Below, piece by piece: positions 8,187 through 16,523 of a stretch of 64,000 nt of DNA (positions are counted from its first letter, which is position 1; the number at the start of each line of letters is the position of its first letter). The DNA is taken from contig NZ_PIOD01000006.1 of the NCBI RefSeq assembly GCF_003369565.1, forward strand, positions 1 through 64,000, written 5' to 3'. The translations under genes and the position numbers were made by a program. The notes under the pieces are model-generated. The model was not told the origin of the DNA. It was given only the letters and a program-made list of their open reading frames with translations, and did no database searches. This DNA is from Oceanobacillus chungangensis (GTDB taxonomy: Bacteria; Bacillota; Bacilli; Bacillales; Amphibacillaceae).

Positions 8187-9212
8187 ATGGATAAACAAAT
8201 GAATTGGAATCGTTTGGCCAAAAAGCAAAAGGAACTTCAATTTTCTGGAAGCATTCATGTGCGCAAATACGGTAAGACAATATTATCAGATAGCTTTGGC
8301 TATGCAATCCACTCGGAAAAGATTGTAAATCAAACGCACACTCGATTTTCGATTGCATCCGGCAGCAAGATTTTTACATCGATTGCGATTTGCAAGTTGG
8401 TGGAAGAAGGAAAAATCACATTTGACAATCAAATTATCAACTGCTTGGATATTGATTTTCCGTATTTTGATGAAAAAATCACCATTCATCATTTGCTAAC
8501 GCATACATCTGGGGTTCCTGATTATTTCGACGAAGATGAAATGGATGATTTTGAGGTGTTATGGGAAAGCCTGCCAATGTATCGGGTTCGCTGTGCAAAG
8601 GACTTTTTGCCAATGTTTCAGTATGAAAAAATGCAAGCAGAAGTAGGGACTTCTTTCAAATACAATAATACTGCTTATATTATTTTAGGACTTATTGTTG
8701 AGCATATCAGTGGCATGGATTTTGCTGATTATATCGAAGAAAATATATTTCAAAAAGCTGGTATGACTGAATCAGGGTATTTTTCAATGGATGAATTACC
8801 TGAAAGCGTTTCAATTGGGTATATGGAAAAACCGGATGGTACGTGGAAATCAAATATTTTTTCTCTGCCAGCAAAGGGTGGACCAGATGGTGGTGCCTAT
8901 GTTACTGCAACGGATATGGGGATATTTTGGGAGGCGTTAATGAATGGCAGACTATTGTCAGAAAAAATGACTCGAATCTTGTTGACTCCTCGCGAAAATG
9001 TTGTAGAAGATATATTTTACGGTTATGGTGGATATATGGAATTAAACGAACAAGGTGTTGTGAAATATATTCAGATGGGATATGATCCAGGCGTGAATTA
9101 CCGTTCTGTGCATTATCCGAATTTAGACCTTACCATTGTTGTTTGCTCAAATAAATCAGAAGGCGCTTATGAGATGCTTAAGGAAATAGAAAGTTTAATA
9201 GAGAATAAGTAA
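8187..9212 (+). CDS. Serine hydrolase of the class C beta-lactamase/PBP4* family
   Basis: A 341-residue protein. SGSK (Ser58-Lys61) is the SxxK nucleophile motif, placed after HTRFSIA as in this family. LLTHTSGVPDYF is the signature that follows it, and YNN (Tyr159-Asn161) is the YxN motif. The family covers DD-peptidases, esterases and beta-lactamases. There is no signal peptide, so it is more likely a cytoplasmic esterase- or peptidase-like enzyme than a secreted beta-lactamase. The start is ATG 8187, behind AGGGGGAG. An upstream in-frame ATG at 8124 would add 21 residues without an RBS. A terminator follows directly. Confidence 0.8.
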   Translation: MDKQMNWNRLAKKQKELQFSGSIHVRKYGKTILSDSFGYAIHSEKIVNQTHTRFSIASGSKIFTSIAICKLVEEGKITFDNQIINCLDIDFPYFDEKITIHHLLTHTSGVPDYFDEDEMDDFEVLWESLPMYRVRCAKDFLPMFQYEKMQAEVGTSFKYNNTAYIILGLIVEHISGMDFADYIEENIFQKAGMTESGYFSMDELPESVSIGYMEKPDGTWKSNIFSLPAKGGPDGGAYVTATDMGIFWEALMNGRLLSEKMTRILLTPRENVVEDIFYGYGGYMELNEQGVVKYIQMGYDPGVNYRSVHYPNLDLTIVVCSNKSEGAYEMLKEIESLIENK

Positions 9213-9218
9213 AGTTTT

Positions 9219-9250
9219 AATAAGGGCTAATCTTACTATTAGCCCTTATT
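9219..9250 (+). terminator. Intrinsic terminator after the serine hydrolase
   Basis: A 13-bp perfect stem AATAAGGGCTAAT/ATTAGCCCTTATT with a 6-nt loop, just after the stop codon. It is A-rich on the 5' side, so it could also work on the other strand. Confidence 0.6.
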
Positions 9251-9285
9251 AAAAATGGAGTTATAAATGATAATTCTAGTTAGCT

Positions 9286-9420
9286 ATGTGTGGATTTGTT
9301 ATTACCGGTCTGGATATAAATCCAAAAAGGTTGGAATTTGCAAAACAAATGGCCGAACGCATAAATGACTCGGTTAATTGGGTTCATAAACAAGAGCATA
9401 AAATTACGCTACTATTTTGA
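9286..9420 (+). pseudogene. Scrap of a methyltransferase-like protein
   Basis: The frame reads GLDINPKRLEFAKQMAERIN and ends at a TGA. The stretch resembles the strand after motif I of class I AdoMet-dependent methyltransferases, where an acidic residue binds the cofactor ribose (xLDINPKRLE). Only about 44 codons remain, without the glycine-rich loop before or the catalytic part after. It is probably the relic of a lost gene. Confidence 0.35.
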
Positions 9421-9429
9421 GGTGAGTAA

Positions 9430-10251
9430 TTGTTAAAATATAAATTTAATGCATCTATAATAACATATTGGATTTCCTGTTTGATTATATTTAATATAGT
9501 TAGTATTTTTGGCTTTGAACTTGTAGCTGGTAGCTTTCTAATGGTAGCTTTTGTAATTTTACTAGGTATATTTTTATATTTTTTTCCGCTCTCTATATTA
9601 ATCCAATTAATAATAAATAAAATACCCGGAAATAACTGGACTTATAAATTTATTTTTTATATGTTCGTTGCGACATTATTTAGTCTTATGTTCTTTATTG
9701 GATTATTTGGTATGAGTTTTTTTGCTGTTATAGTAATCATTATATATTTTTTAATCGAGGAATTTGTTATTAGGAATAAAGAATCTAAAATATATAAAAC
9801 TATATTAGGTATATCATATATAATTTTTATTATTATAGTGGGATTATTATTTTGGCCATTCAGCTATCAACAAGAAGGAGTAGACCAAACATATTTATTG
9901 CCTTTGGGATATGAGGGATGTGTAGTAATTAACTACAATGTGAAAGGTGCACAACCATTTAAAATAGAAAACAACGAAATAGCTTATAAATTTTCCCAAA
10001 GTGGAATTATAAATACCTCGTCACCTTCTGATTTTGGTTGGGTTAACGAGGACCATTCTGGAGCGTATCAATTACGTGCGTTTTATGTAGATGAAAAAGG
10101 AGAAATTATAGAAGAGTTACCTGAAGAAAAAATAGGATTTGGAGGAAGTGGCGGTATTTACGAAGAAGGGAAAACAGAAAAAGAATTCTACTATCAGTTT
10201 TTTGGCGTAGAAGTTGAAAACCAAGATTGTCCAGCAGTACCTAGTTTATAG
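9430..10251 (+). CDS. Hypothetical multi-TM protein with an extracytoplasmic C-terminal domain
   Basis: A 273-residue protein. Five TM segments fill residues 1-150 and a soluble domain of about 120 residues follows. The soluble part begins LPLGYEGCVVINYNV and contains SSPSDFGWVNEDHSG; this resembles the small Bacillaceae domain annotated as DUF6843, recalled from memory and not certain. Start TTG 9430 lies behind GAGGTGAG. The C-terminal domain should sit outside the membrane. No function can be assigned. Confidence 0.6.
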   Translation: MLKYKFNASIITYWISCLIIFNIVSIFGFELVAGSFLMVAFVILLGIFLYFFPLSILIQLIINKIPGNNWTYKFIFYMFVATLFSLMFFIGLFGMSFFAVIVIIIYFLIEEFVIRNKESKIYKTILGISYIIFIIIVGLLFWPFSYQQEGVDQTYLLPLGYEGCVVINYNVKGAQPFKIENNEIAYKFSQSGIINTSSPSDFGWVNEDHSGAYQLRAFYVDEKGEIIEELPEEKIGFGGSGGIYEEGKTEKEFYYQFFGVEVENQDCPAVPSL

Positions 10252-10429
10252 AAATATATTCCTTTCTCTAATTGGTGCGATTGTTAAACAAGAAATTTTC
10301 GATTAGTGAATATTATAGGAGCAGGAGTGTAATAATCGGAAACGGAATTTTGAAACTTCACTAAAGGTGCAATTTCTTTAATATATACATTCTCTATCCA
10401 TTGCCCGGAAGAAGAGCATGGATCATGAC

Positions 10430-10463
10430 AAAGGCATACGAATAGATCTATTCGTATGCCTTT
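10430..10463. terminator. Bidirectional terminator, perfect palindrome
   Basis: AAAGGCATACGAATAG followed by its exact inverse around a GATC centre gives a 34-bp perfect palindrome. It lies just past the stop of the minus-strand Lrp gene and also faces the plus-strand gene that ends at 10251, so it can end both transcripts. Confidence 0.65.
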
Positions 10464-10486
10464 GTCTACCTAAAACAACAGCACCA

Positions 10487-10912
10487 TTAGTAAATAAATG
10501 GTTTATATTCCACAACAGAAGATAATTTTATTAAGGTAGTCGGTTCTCCGAAAGGTAAAGTAGCATCAATAAATTCTTCAAGTATTTTCACTGATTCCGT
10601 TACGACCTTTATTAAATAACTAAACTGGCCTGCTAAACGGTGGCATTCTACTACTACAGGTTGACCTTTACAAAAATCTTTGAATTTTTTCCCTTGTTTT
10701 GTATCGAATAAAATAAATGCTGTTACATTTTTATTGAGTTTTTCAGGATCGATGATAGCCCTATACCCTTTTATCACTTCTTTATCTTCAAGTTTTTTTA
10801 CTCTTTCGTTTGTTGCAGGAGTTGAAAGTCCAATCTTCTTACCTAATTCTGTCATTGATATTCGTGCATTTTCTTGAAGTTGAATAAGAATGCTTTGATC
10901 AATTTCGTCCAA
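10487..10912 (-). CDS. Lrp/AsnC-family transcriptional regulator
   Basis: A 141-residue one-domain-pair regulator. The N-terminal HTH (MDEIDQSILIQLQENARISM, then ELGKKIGLSTPATNERVKKL) and the RAM effector domain (AFILFDTKQGKKFKDFCKGQ, then YLIKVVTESVKILEEFID) are both complete and of usual length. Such proteins bind amino acids or similar effectors and often control a divergently transcribed gene. Here the divergent neighbour, 160 bp away across an AT-rich region, is a GNAT acetyltransferase, a plausible target. The RBS AAAGGAGAG is visible upstream of the start. Confidence 0.85.
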   Translation of the reverse strand: MDEIDQSILIQLQENARISMTELGKKIGLSTPATNERVKKLEDKEVIKGYRAIIDPEKLNKNVTAFILFDTKQGKKFKDFCKGQPVVVECHRLAGQFSYLIKVVTESVKILEEFIDATLPFGEPTTLIKLSSVVEYKPFIY

Positions 10913-11072
10913 AGTAGTCTCTCCTTTAAATTTAAAAGTAGATATATATTATTAAAGTGTAAAATTAAGTAATATTAAAAAAAACCTTAAAATAGCTATG
11001 TATTTAGAATAATATACCATATAAAATTGAAATTAATAAAATTAAATTATATATGAGTGGAGAGGAATTTAA

Positions 11073-11519
11073 ATGGAAATCTATCAAGCTACCATTGAAG
11101 ATTTAGAAGGAGTATCAGATTTATTTAATTTGTATCGTATATTTTATCAACAACCATCAGATTTAGAAGGTGCTAAGACTTACATAAAAAATCGTTTAGA
11201 AAGCAAAGATTCTGTTATATTAGTTGTTAAAGATAAACAAGAGTATGTAGCTTTTACTCAACTTTACCCCACATTTTCATCAATATCCATGCAAAGAGTA
11301 TGGATATTAAATGACTTGTATGTAGATGCAGAAGCCAGAAACCGAGGGATAGGAGAAATGCTCTTGCATAAAACAAAAGATTTTGCTATTAAAACAGGTG
11401 CTAAAAGTATTAGTTTGGAATCGGCGCCAGATAATTACGTTGCTCAAAGATTATATGAAAAAAATGGATACAAAAAGGACTCTCAATTTTATCATTTTGA
11501 TTTAGATTTAGCTGAATAG
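11073..11519 (+). CDS. GNAT-family N-acetyltransferase
   Basis: A 148-residue GNAT domain. Motif A is ILNDLYVDAEARNRGIGEML (about 79-98) with the acetyl-CoA pyrophosphate loop R-N-R-G-I-G. The C-terminal SAPDNYVAQRLYEKNGYKKD motif B is the other half of the fold. It transfers an acetyl group from acetyl-CoA to an amine that cannot be deduced. ATG 11073 follows GGAGAGG. It is divergent from the Lrp-type regulator, which may control it. Confidence 0.85.
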   Translation: MEIYQATIEDLEGVSDLFNLYRIFYQQPSDLEGAKTYIKNRLESKDSVILVVKDKQEYVAFTQLYPTFSSISMQRVWILNDLYVDAEARNRGIGEMLLHKTKDFAIKTGAKSISLESAPDNYVAQRLYEKNGYKKDSQFYHFDLDLAE

Positions 11520-11645
11520 ATATTAATGCTAATTCAACTTTCTAGTGCGTTTGTTTAGGAGGCCAATCACCTCTGGAAAAGTTAAATGTTATTGAAATAT
11601 ACATTGTAATACGTTATTATAAATGGAATTTTAGAGGTGAGTAAA

Positions 11646-11696
11646 ATGCGTCCATTTAGGATTTTGTTCTCAAAGTTACATCATCATATCAAGTAG
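11646..11696 (+). CDS. Candidate 16-residue ORF with a good RBS
   Basis: GAGGTGAG stands 4 nt before an ATG that opens a 16-codon frame (MRPFRILFSKLHHHIK). It ends 50 bp before a hairpin followed by T residues. Possibilities are a leader peptide or an independent small protein; the three consecutive His could bind metal. There is no family recognition and no known gene downstream within 600 bp to be a target. Confidence 0.3.
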   Translation: MRPFRILFSKLHHHIK

Positions 11697-11745
11697 CCAA
11701 TCTATTCGATTTTAAAAAATCGCAAATAGGAAGCTTTTTATCATT

Positions 11746-11790
11746 AATCGCATTTGAATTAAGTTAAAGACTTAATTCAGGTGCGATTTT
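11746..11790 (+). terminator. Terminator-like hairpin
   Basis: AATCGCATTTGAATTAAGT pairs with ACTTAATTCAGGTGCGATT with one mismatch pair and is followed by TT-rich sequence. It could end a short transcript that carries the 11646 ORF. Confidence 0.45.
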
Positions 11791-12016
11791 ATATTTATTT
11801 TAAAACTTTAGGTAAAGAAAAATGGATTAGCAAAATGTAAAGGGTACTTAGAATTATTTATAGAATGCTGAAAAAGTGCAAGAGACATTAGGGCGTATTT
11901 ATCCAATAAGGCTGTCAACGATTTGAAACACCTATATTAAATTCTACCAAATTGTTTGCTACTAAATATGGTAGAATAGTGTAGTGTTAGTGTTTCTTTT
12001 TTCTACTATATTTAGT

Positions 12017-12110
12017 GAAAAATAAACATCCCGCAAAGATAATAAATTTTACCGACTCAGACACCGATTTCGTGAAATTAAACTTTTCCGATTTCCGGTT
12101 CTTTTTCATG
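12017..12110. repeat. Direct-repeat array, copy 2 (possible Tn7-like transposon end)
   Basis: Same layout as 97-190: sites at about 12022, 12042 and 12077, then CCGATTTCGTGAAATTAAAC and TTTCCGATTTCCGG. A further AGTTTATTTTGACTTTAC at about 12164 matches the 29-bp repeats near copy 1. From 12111 to the dihydrouridine synthase there is no other feature. Confidence 0.45.
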
Positions 12111-12384
12111 CCAATCGCATAGTCCAATAGTAAAATGAGTATTTTGGTTGGGGTCTTCGGAAGAGTTTATTTTGACTTTACAGCAAGTATCTAGTAAAAA
12201 TAAAAATGTTAGATCAGTTTGATAAAAAGTGCTTAAACATGGTATAAAGTGTAAAGGAAGCAGAGTTTTTTTGCTTTTTGATTTTAGTAGTTAAGACATA
12301 TTTCTTACTACATCATTGCAACCTTAGTTTTTCTAAGGATCAGGCTTGATCTGGGAACCAAAATGAAAGGATTTGAATTTAAAT

Positions 12385-13353
12385 ATGACAGAAAATTTTT
12401 GGCTTGATTTACCACGGCCGTTTTTTATACTAGCACCAATGGAAGATGTAACAGATGTTGTTTTTCGCCATGTAGTGAGCACTGCAGCCAAACCTGATGT
12501 GTTTTTTACAGAGTTTACAAATACAGAGAGTTATTGTCACCCAGAGGGGATTTTTAGTGTACGTGGACGATTGACTTTTACAGAGGATGAACAACCGATT
12601 GTAGCTCATATTTGGGGGGATAAACCCGAGCATTTTCGGCAAATGAGTATTGGGATGGCGGAACAAGGTTTTCGCGGTGTGGATCTCAATATGGGATGTC
12701 CAGTACCTAATGTTGCAGCGAATGGGAAGGGAAGCGGGCTTATCCGAAGGCCGGATGTTGCAGCAGAAATTATCCAAGCAGCAAAAGCAGGAGGATTACC
12801 TGTAAGTGTGAAGACAAGATTAGGCTACACAAATGTAGATGAATGGCGTGACTGGCTAACGCACATCTTGGAACAAGACATTGCTAATCTTTCTATTCAT
12901 TTACGTACAAGAAAAGAAATGAGCAAAGTAGACGCTCATTGGGAACTAATTCCAGAGATTAAGAAACTTCGTGACGAGGTGGCACCAGATACACTTTTGA
13001 CAATTAATGGGGACATCCCTGACCGTCAAACTGGTTTGAAACTTGTAGAACAATACGGTGTTGATGGAGTTATGATTGGGCGCGGTATTTTTAAAAATCC
13101 ATTTGCCTTTGAAAAAGAGCCGAAAGAACATAGTAATAAGGAATTGCTTGATCTTCTAAGGCTGCAGCTGGATCTCCATGATAAATATTCAAAATTGGAA
13201 GCCCGTCAGTTCAGACCGCTTCGTCGATTTTTTAAGATATATGTCCGTGATTTTAAAGGGGCAAGTGAATTAAGAAATCAATTGATGAGCACAGAGTCAA
13301 CAGACGAAGTCCGTGCATTGCTTGATCAGTTTGTGGATAATAATGTCGACTGA
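12385..13353 (+). CDS. tRNA-dihydrouridine synthase (Dus family)
   Basis: A 322-residue FMN enzyme that reduces uridine to dihydrouridine in tRNA using NAD(P)[12 protein letters not shown] (14-24) begins the TIM barrel, [12 protein letters not shown] (99-110) carries the catalytic Cys105, VSVKTRLGY is the next FMN strand, and TINGDI and [15 protein letters not shown] are the phosphate-binding loops. The helical C-terminal domain ([17 protein letters not shown]) is present. ATG 12385 is chosen; GAAAGGA lies rather far upstream (13 nt), and an in-frame TTG at 12373 is too close to it. It is one of several dus paralogues expected in such a genome; the exact target uridine cannot be assigned. Confidence 0.85.
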   Translation: MTENFWLDLPRPFFILAPMEDVTDVVFRHVVSTAAKPDVFFTEFTNTESYCHPEGIFSVRGRLTFTEDEQPIVAHIWGDKPEHFRQMSIGMAEQGFRGVDLNMGCPVPNVAANGKGSGLIRRPDVAAEIIQAAKAGGLPVSVKTRLGYTNVDEWRDWLTHILEQDIANLSIHLRTRKEMSKVDAHWELIPEIKKLRDEVAPDTLLTINGDIPDRQTGLKLVEQYGVDGVMIGRGIFKNPFAFEKEPKEHSNKELLDLLRLQLDLHDKYSKLEARQFRPLRRFFKIYVRDFKGASELRNQLMSTESTDEVRALLDQFVDNNVD

Positions 13354-13458
13354 ACGTGAGACATAAGAGGGATTCCAATTCAATAATCCTAAAGACTGGT
13401 ACCTCCTTTCGTGCGAAAAATCGAAGAGTAATAATAGTTTTTTATTTTTATAAAATAA

Positions 13459-13496
13459 CCCCATTTACAAACGTTAGATTCGTAAATGGGGTTTTT
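13459..13496 (+). terminator. Intrinsic terminator after dus
   Basis: Perfect 10-bp stem CCCCATTTAC/GTAAATGGGG with a 13-nt loop and TTTTT. Confidence 0.75.
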
Positions 13497-13669
13497 AACA
13501 TTGTGGTTTTCTAGTCTTCTAATCATATTCAGCAGTTGCTATAAATTAATTATTAATTTATAGCGTTGCATGACTCAAATCCATAATTATACATTTGCTT
13601 ATCAAATGTATTGTATACTGTAGATATCCTGCCGACTATGTAGGAAAGTATCTTTCTAGGAGATTTACG

Positions 13670-14311
13670 ATGAAATTAGATTGCTTGATTGTTGATGATG
13701 AAATTGCTTTAGCTGAAACAACTTGTGAATACTTTAATATGTTTGGAGTAGAAACAGCATTTGTGACAAGTGCTGCTGAGTGCGAACGTTTTTTACAAGA
13801 GAATGAGCTATCGCTGATTCTTCTGGACATTAATCTCGGAAATGACTCGGGGTTTGATTTGTGCAAAAAACTGCGACAAACGACACAGATTCCTATTCTA
13901 TTTATCAGTGCACGTTCTAGCGATGACGATGTTCTGATTGCACTTAACATTGGTGGTGACGATTATATTCAAAAGCCTTATACACTAAGTATCTTACTAG
14001 CTAAAGTCAAAGCAGTGCTCAAAAGATATGGAAGTGTTTCTAGCATTAAGCAAGAAGTTTTAGAGTTTGGACAGATACAAATTGACACAATGCTGCATCG
14101 TGTAAGAGTAAATGGCATTGATATTCAGCTAAAAACGATGGAATATAAACTTCTTTCTTATTTGGCGAAAAATAAAAATCGAATCATCACAAAAGATGAA
14201 TTGTTTCGTAATGTATGGGGGGATTCCTTTGTTGGGGATGGAACCTTGAACGTACATATTCGGCATTTGCGTGAAAAAATTGAAAGTAATCCAAAGAACC
14301 GCAATGGATAA
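13670..14311 (+). CDS. OmpR-family response regulator with a C-terminal frameshift
   Basis: The receiver domain is intact: acidic pair Asp9-Asp10, phospho-acceptor Asp53 (LLDINLG), and Lys102 (QKPY). The winged-helix output domain is intact up to HIRHLREKIESNPKN. There the frame shifts: as written it ends after NPKNRNG (213 residues). One base later the expected end of the family (PQWIKTVWGTGYVLEDSSQ) reads on to a TGA at 14356-14358. That restored stop overlaps the kinase ATG (ATGA), the usual coupling, so the longer form is the ancestral one. The lost part is the wing hairpin that contacts DNA, so this copy may be impaired, unless the shift is a sequencing error. Start ATG 13670 follows TAGGAG. 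The partner kinase and ABC transporter lie downstream. Confidence 0.85.
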   Translation: MKLDCLIVDDEIALAETTCEYFNMFGVETAFVTSAAECERFLQENELSLILLDINLGNDSGFDLCKKLRQTTQIPILFISARSSDDDVLIALNIGGDDYIQKPYTLSILLAKVKAVLKRYGSVSSIKQEVLEFGQIQIDTMLHRVRVNGIDIQLKTMEYKLLSYLAKNKNRIITKDELFRNVWGDSFVGDGTLNVHIRHLREKIESNPKNRNG

Positions 14312-14354
14312 AAACGGTATGGGGTACGGGATATGTTTTAGAGGATTCAAGCCA

Positions 14355-15626
14355 ATGAGAATAAGATGGCTAATGATAACGATATTGCTTATTTTTAGTT
14401 CAGGTATAGTCTTTTCCGTAATCGTTATTAAGAATAATAACATTTCAGAAGTGGATCTTGCAGCCATTAATGATGTGGTTAAAACCACTGAAAAAAATTG
14501 GGGACACATCACGGAAGAAACCTTTAATAACAGCAATATAGAGCAAGCCTTTGCTATAATAGATGATGATTTGGAGAACGCTATTTATCAAACAAGAGGC
14601 TATCATTATATCAATATATACGATGCAATAAAAAATAGAGATACCGTTTTGGATGTGAAGCATAACGATAGGATTGCAGGGAAAATAATTATCCGTAATA
14701 ACGAGCAAGAAATGATTCAACAAGCGAAGAGTGAACTGGCTATAACGATAAGTTTGATATTCGGCCTATTAATGTTGGTTAGTATAATTTATATTACTTA
14801 TATTTATAGAACATTATTGAAACCCTTTCGAAAGCTTAAGATTTTCGCATCGAATGTTGCTAGAGGTAATCTGGATATACCTTTAAATATGGACAAGAAC
14901 AATACCTTTGGGGCGTTCACGGAAAGTTTTGATTTATTGCGTGAGGAACTCGGTGCTGCGCGCCAAAGAGAGTATGAATCCAACCGTAGTAAGAAAGAAC
15001 TTGTTGCTACATTAAGTCATGATATTAAGACGCCTGTCGCTTCAATCAAAGCGGTTAGCGAATTGCTGCTTTTGGAAGCAAAAGATGAAAAGCTGATTAG
15101 GCAAGTAAATACAATTCATTCGAAAGCAGAGCAAATTAATTTACTTGTTACAGATATGTTTCATGCGACGTTAGAAGAACTGCAGCAGTTAAAATTAACG
15201 GTAATTGAAGAATCGAGTGAAGTACTAGTTAATATGATTCAGAATGTTAACTATGATCATCGAATCGATTATGACCCAATTCCACAATGCATCATATTAA
15301 CTGACCCGTTGCGCATGCAGCAGGTAATAGACAATATTATTAGCAATTCATATAAGTATGCAGGAACAAATGTGACTATCCAGTCTCAGATCAATCAGGG
15401 GTATCTAGAATTGCATATTCAAGATTTTGGACCGGGAATAAGTGAAGAAGAATTACCTTTACTATTCAATAAATATTTCCGGGGGGAAAATGTCGGAGGA
15501 GAGAATGGTTCAGGGCTTGGACTTTATATATCAAAGTACTTCATGGAGAATATGTATGGTGACATTAGCTGTTACAATCGAAGTGATGGCTTTACTGTAG
15601 TCTTGAAGATAAGGCTAGCATATTAA
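14355..15626 (+). CDS. Membrane histidine kinase partnered with the upstream response regulator
   Basis: 423 residues from the ATG that overlaps the restored stop of the regulator. TM1 is at 5-26, followed by an extracytoplasmic loop of about 100 residues (27-127), TM2 at about 129-150, and HAMP-like sequence to about 205. HisKA has His222 in ATLSHDIKTPVAS. The HATPase domain has IISNSYKYAG (N box), DFGPGISEEELP (G1) and GSGLGLYISKYF (G2). It senses an unknown extracellular signal and phosphorylates the regulator. The 100-residue sensor loop sets it apart from the short-loop BceS-type kinases that usually go with ABC transporters of this kind. The frame is open further upstream, but only because of the frameshift overlap. 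Confidence 0.85.
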   Translation: MRIRWLMITILLIFSSGIVFSVIVIKNNNISEVDLAAINDVVKTTEKNWGHITEETFNNSNIEQAFAIIDDDLENAIYQTRGYHYINIYDAIKNRDTVLDVKHNDRIAGKIIIRNNEQEMIQQAKSELAITISLIFGLLMLVSIIYITYIYRTLLKPFRKLKIFASNVARGNLDIPLNMDKNNTFGAFTESFDLLREELGAARQREYESNRSKKELVATLSHDIKTPVASIKAVSELLLLEAKDEKLIRQVNTIHSKAEQINLLVTDMFHATLEELQQLKLTVIEESSEVLVNMIQNVNYDHRIDYDPIPQCIILTDPLRMQQVIDNIISNSYKYAGTNVTIQSQINQGYLELHIQDFGPGISEEELPLLFNKYFRGENVGGENGSGLGLYISKYFMENMYGDISCYNRSDGFTVVLKIRLAY

Positions 15627-15628
15627 TT

Positions 15629-15672
15629 AAGGATTAATTAAGAATTACATAAAGATTTAATAAGAATTGATT
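15629..15672 (+). promoter_or_regulatory. Four tandem 11-bp direct repeats and promoter before the ABC genes
   Basis: AAGGATTAATT, AAGAATTACAT, AAAGATTTAAT and AAGAATTGATT lie head to tail with an exact 11-bp period from 15629 to 15672. Direct repeats at one-turn spacing are the usual binding pattern of OmpR-type regulators. The last repeat runs into a possible -35 (TTGATT, 15667-15672) with TAATCT (15689-15694) 16 bp further on. The response regulator encoded just upstream is the likely ligand, controlling the ABC genes. Confidence 0.6.
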
Positions 15673-15683
15673 TTGTATGATTA

Positions 15684-15711
15684 GACTGTAATCTTGATTA
15701 CAGTCTTTTTT
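15684..15711 (+). terminator. Terminator after the RR-HK genes
   Basis: Perfect 10-bp stem GACTGTAATC/GATTACAGTC with a 2-nt loop and six T. It separates the RR-HK transcript from the ABC transcript and overlaps the possible -10 of the latter. Confidence 0.7.
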
Positions 15712-15760
15712 ATGTTAAAAAACAAAAACATTATTTAATAAGGGGAGAGTGCAAGTAATC

Positions 15761-16522
15761 ATGGTAAATACAATTATTAAAACAGAGAAGCTGTGTAAAA
15801 CCTTTTCCAGCGGTGGAATTCAGCAGCATGTTTTGAAAAATCTGGATATCAGTATAGAACAAGGGGATTTTACAATCATCATGGGTAGTTCAGGCTCTGG
15901 AAAATCCACTTTGCTTTATGCTATTAGCGGTATGGATAAACCGACATTAGGTGAAATTGACTTTGCAGGGAAAGAAATATCTCAATTAAACAATGATCAA
16001 CTAGCGATATTTAGAAGAAATAATTGTGGTTTTGTGTTCCAGCAAATTTATTTACTGGATAATATGAGCGTACTGGACAATGTACTGGCAAGTGGCCTTT
16101 TAGTCAATAAGAATAAGCGTGAACTCGTATCAAAAGCAAAGGAACTATTAATACAAGTAGGAATTACAGAAAACTCCTGGTCTAAATTTCCAACTCAGCT
16201 TTCAGGCGGTGAAGCGCAGCGAGTTGGAATTGTTAGAGCGATAATCAACAGTCCGAAAGTATTATTTGCAGACGAGCCAACAGGGGCATTGAACTCTTCG
16301 TCTAGTGGTAGTGTTTTAGATGTATTTACAAATGTAAATCGCGAAGGGCAAAGTATTATTCTGGTAACGCATGATATTAAAACGGCATTGAGAGGAAATC
16401 GAATTTTATATTTGCGAGATGGCGTCATCTGCGGTGATTTGAAGTTAGGTGCATACAGTGAGAGTGAGGATGCAAACCGTCGTGAGAAGCTAAGGACTTT
16501 CCTTTCAGAAATGGGGTGGTAA
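15761..16522 (+). CDS. ABC transporter ATPase, MacB/BceA-like
   Basis: A 253-residue ATPase of the family that works with FtsX-type permeases to export or sense peptides and lipids. Walker A is GSSGSGKST (42-50), the Q loop FVFQQIYLLDNMSV, the signature LSGGEAQRV, Walker B VLFADEPTGALNS, and the switch VTHD. The ATG at 15761 lies 14 nt after AGGGGAG; a GTG at 15749 is nearer to it but too close, so the start is uncertain by four codons. It follows the two-component genes and precedes its permease with 1 nt between stop and start. Antimicrobial-peptide detoxification is the usual role of such sets; the substrate is unknown. Confidence 0.85.
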   Translation: MVNTIIKTEKLCKTFSSGGIQQHVLKNLDISIEQGDFTIIMGSSGSGKSTLLYAISGMDKPTLGEIDFAGKEISQLNNDQLAIFRRNNCGFVFQQIYLLDNMSVLDNVLASGLLVNKNKRELVSKAKELLIQVGITENSWSKFPTQLSGGEAQRVGIVRAIINSPKVLFADEPTGALNSSSSGSVLDVFTNVNREGQSIILVTHDIKTALRGNRILYLRDGVICGDLKLGAYSESEDANRREKLRTFLSEMGW

Positions 16523-16523
16523 G

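Noticed and set aside
12430-12777. A 115-codon minus-strand frame inside dus
   Set aside because: Antisense shadow of a clear dihydrouridine synthase; no RBS.
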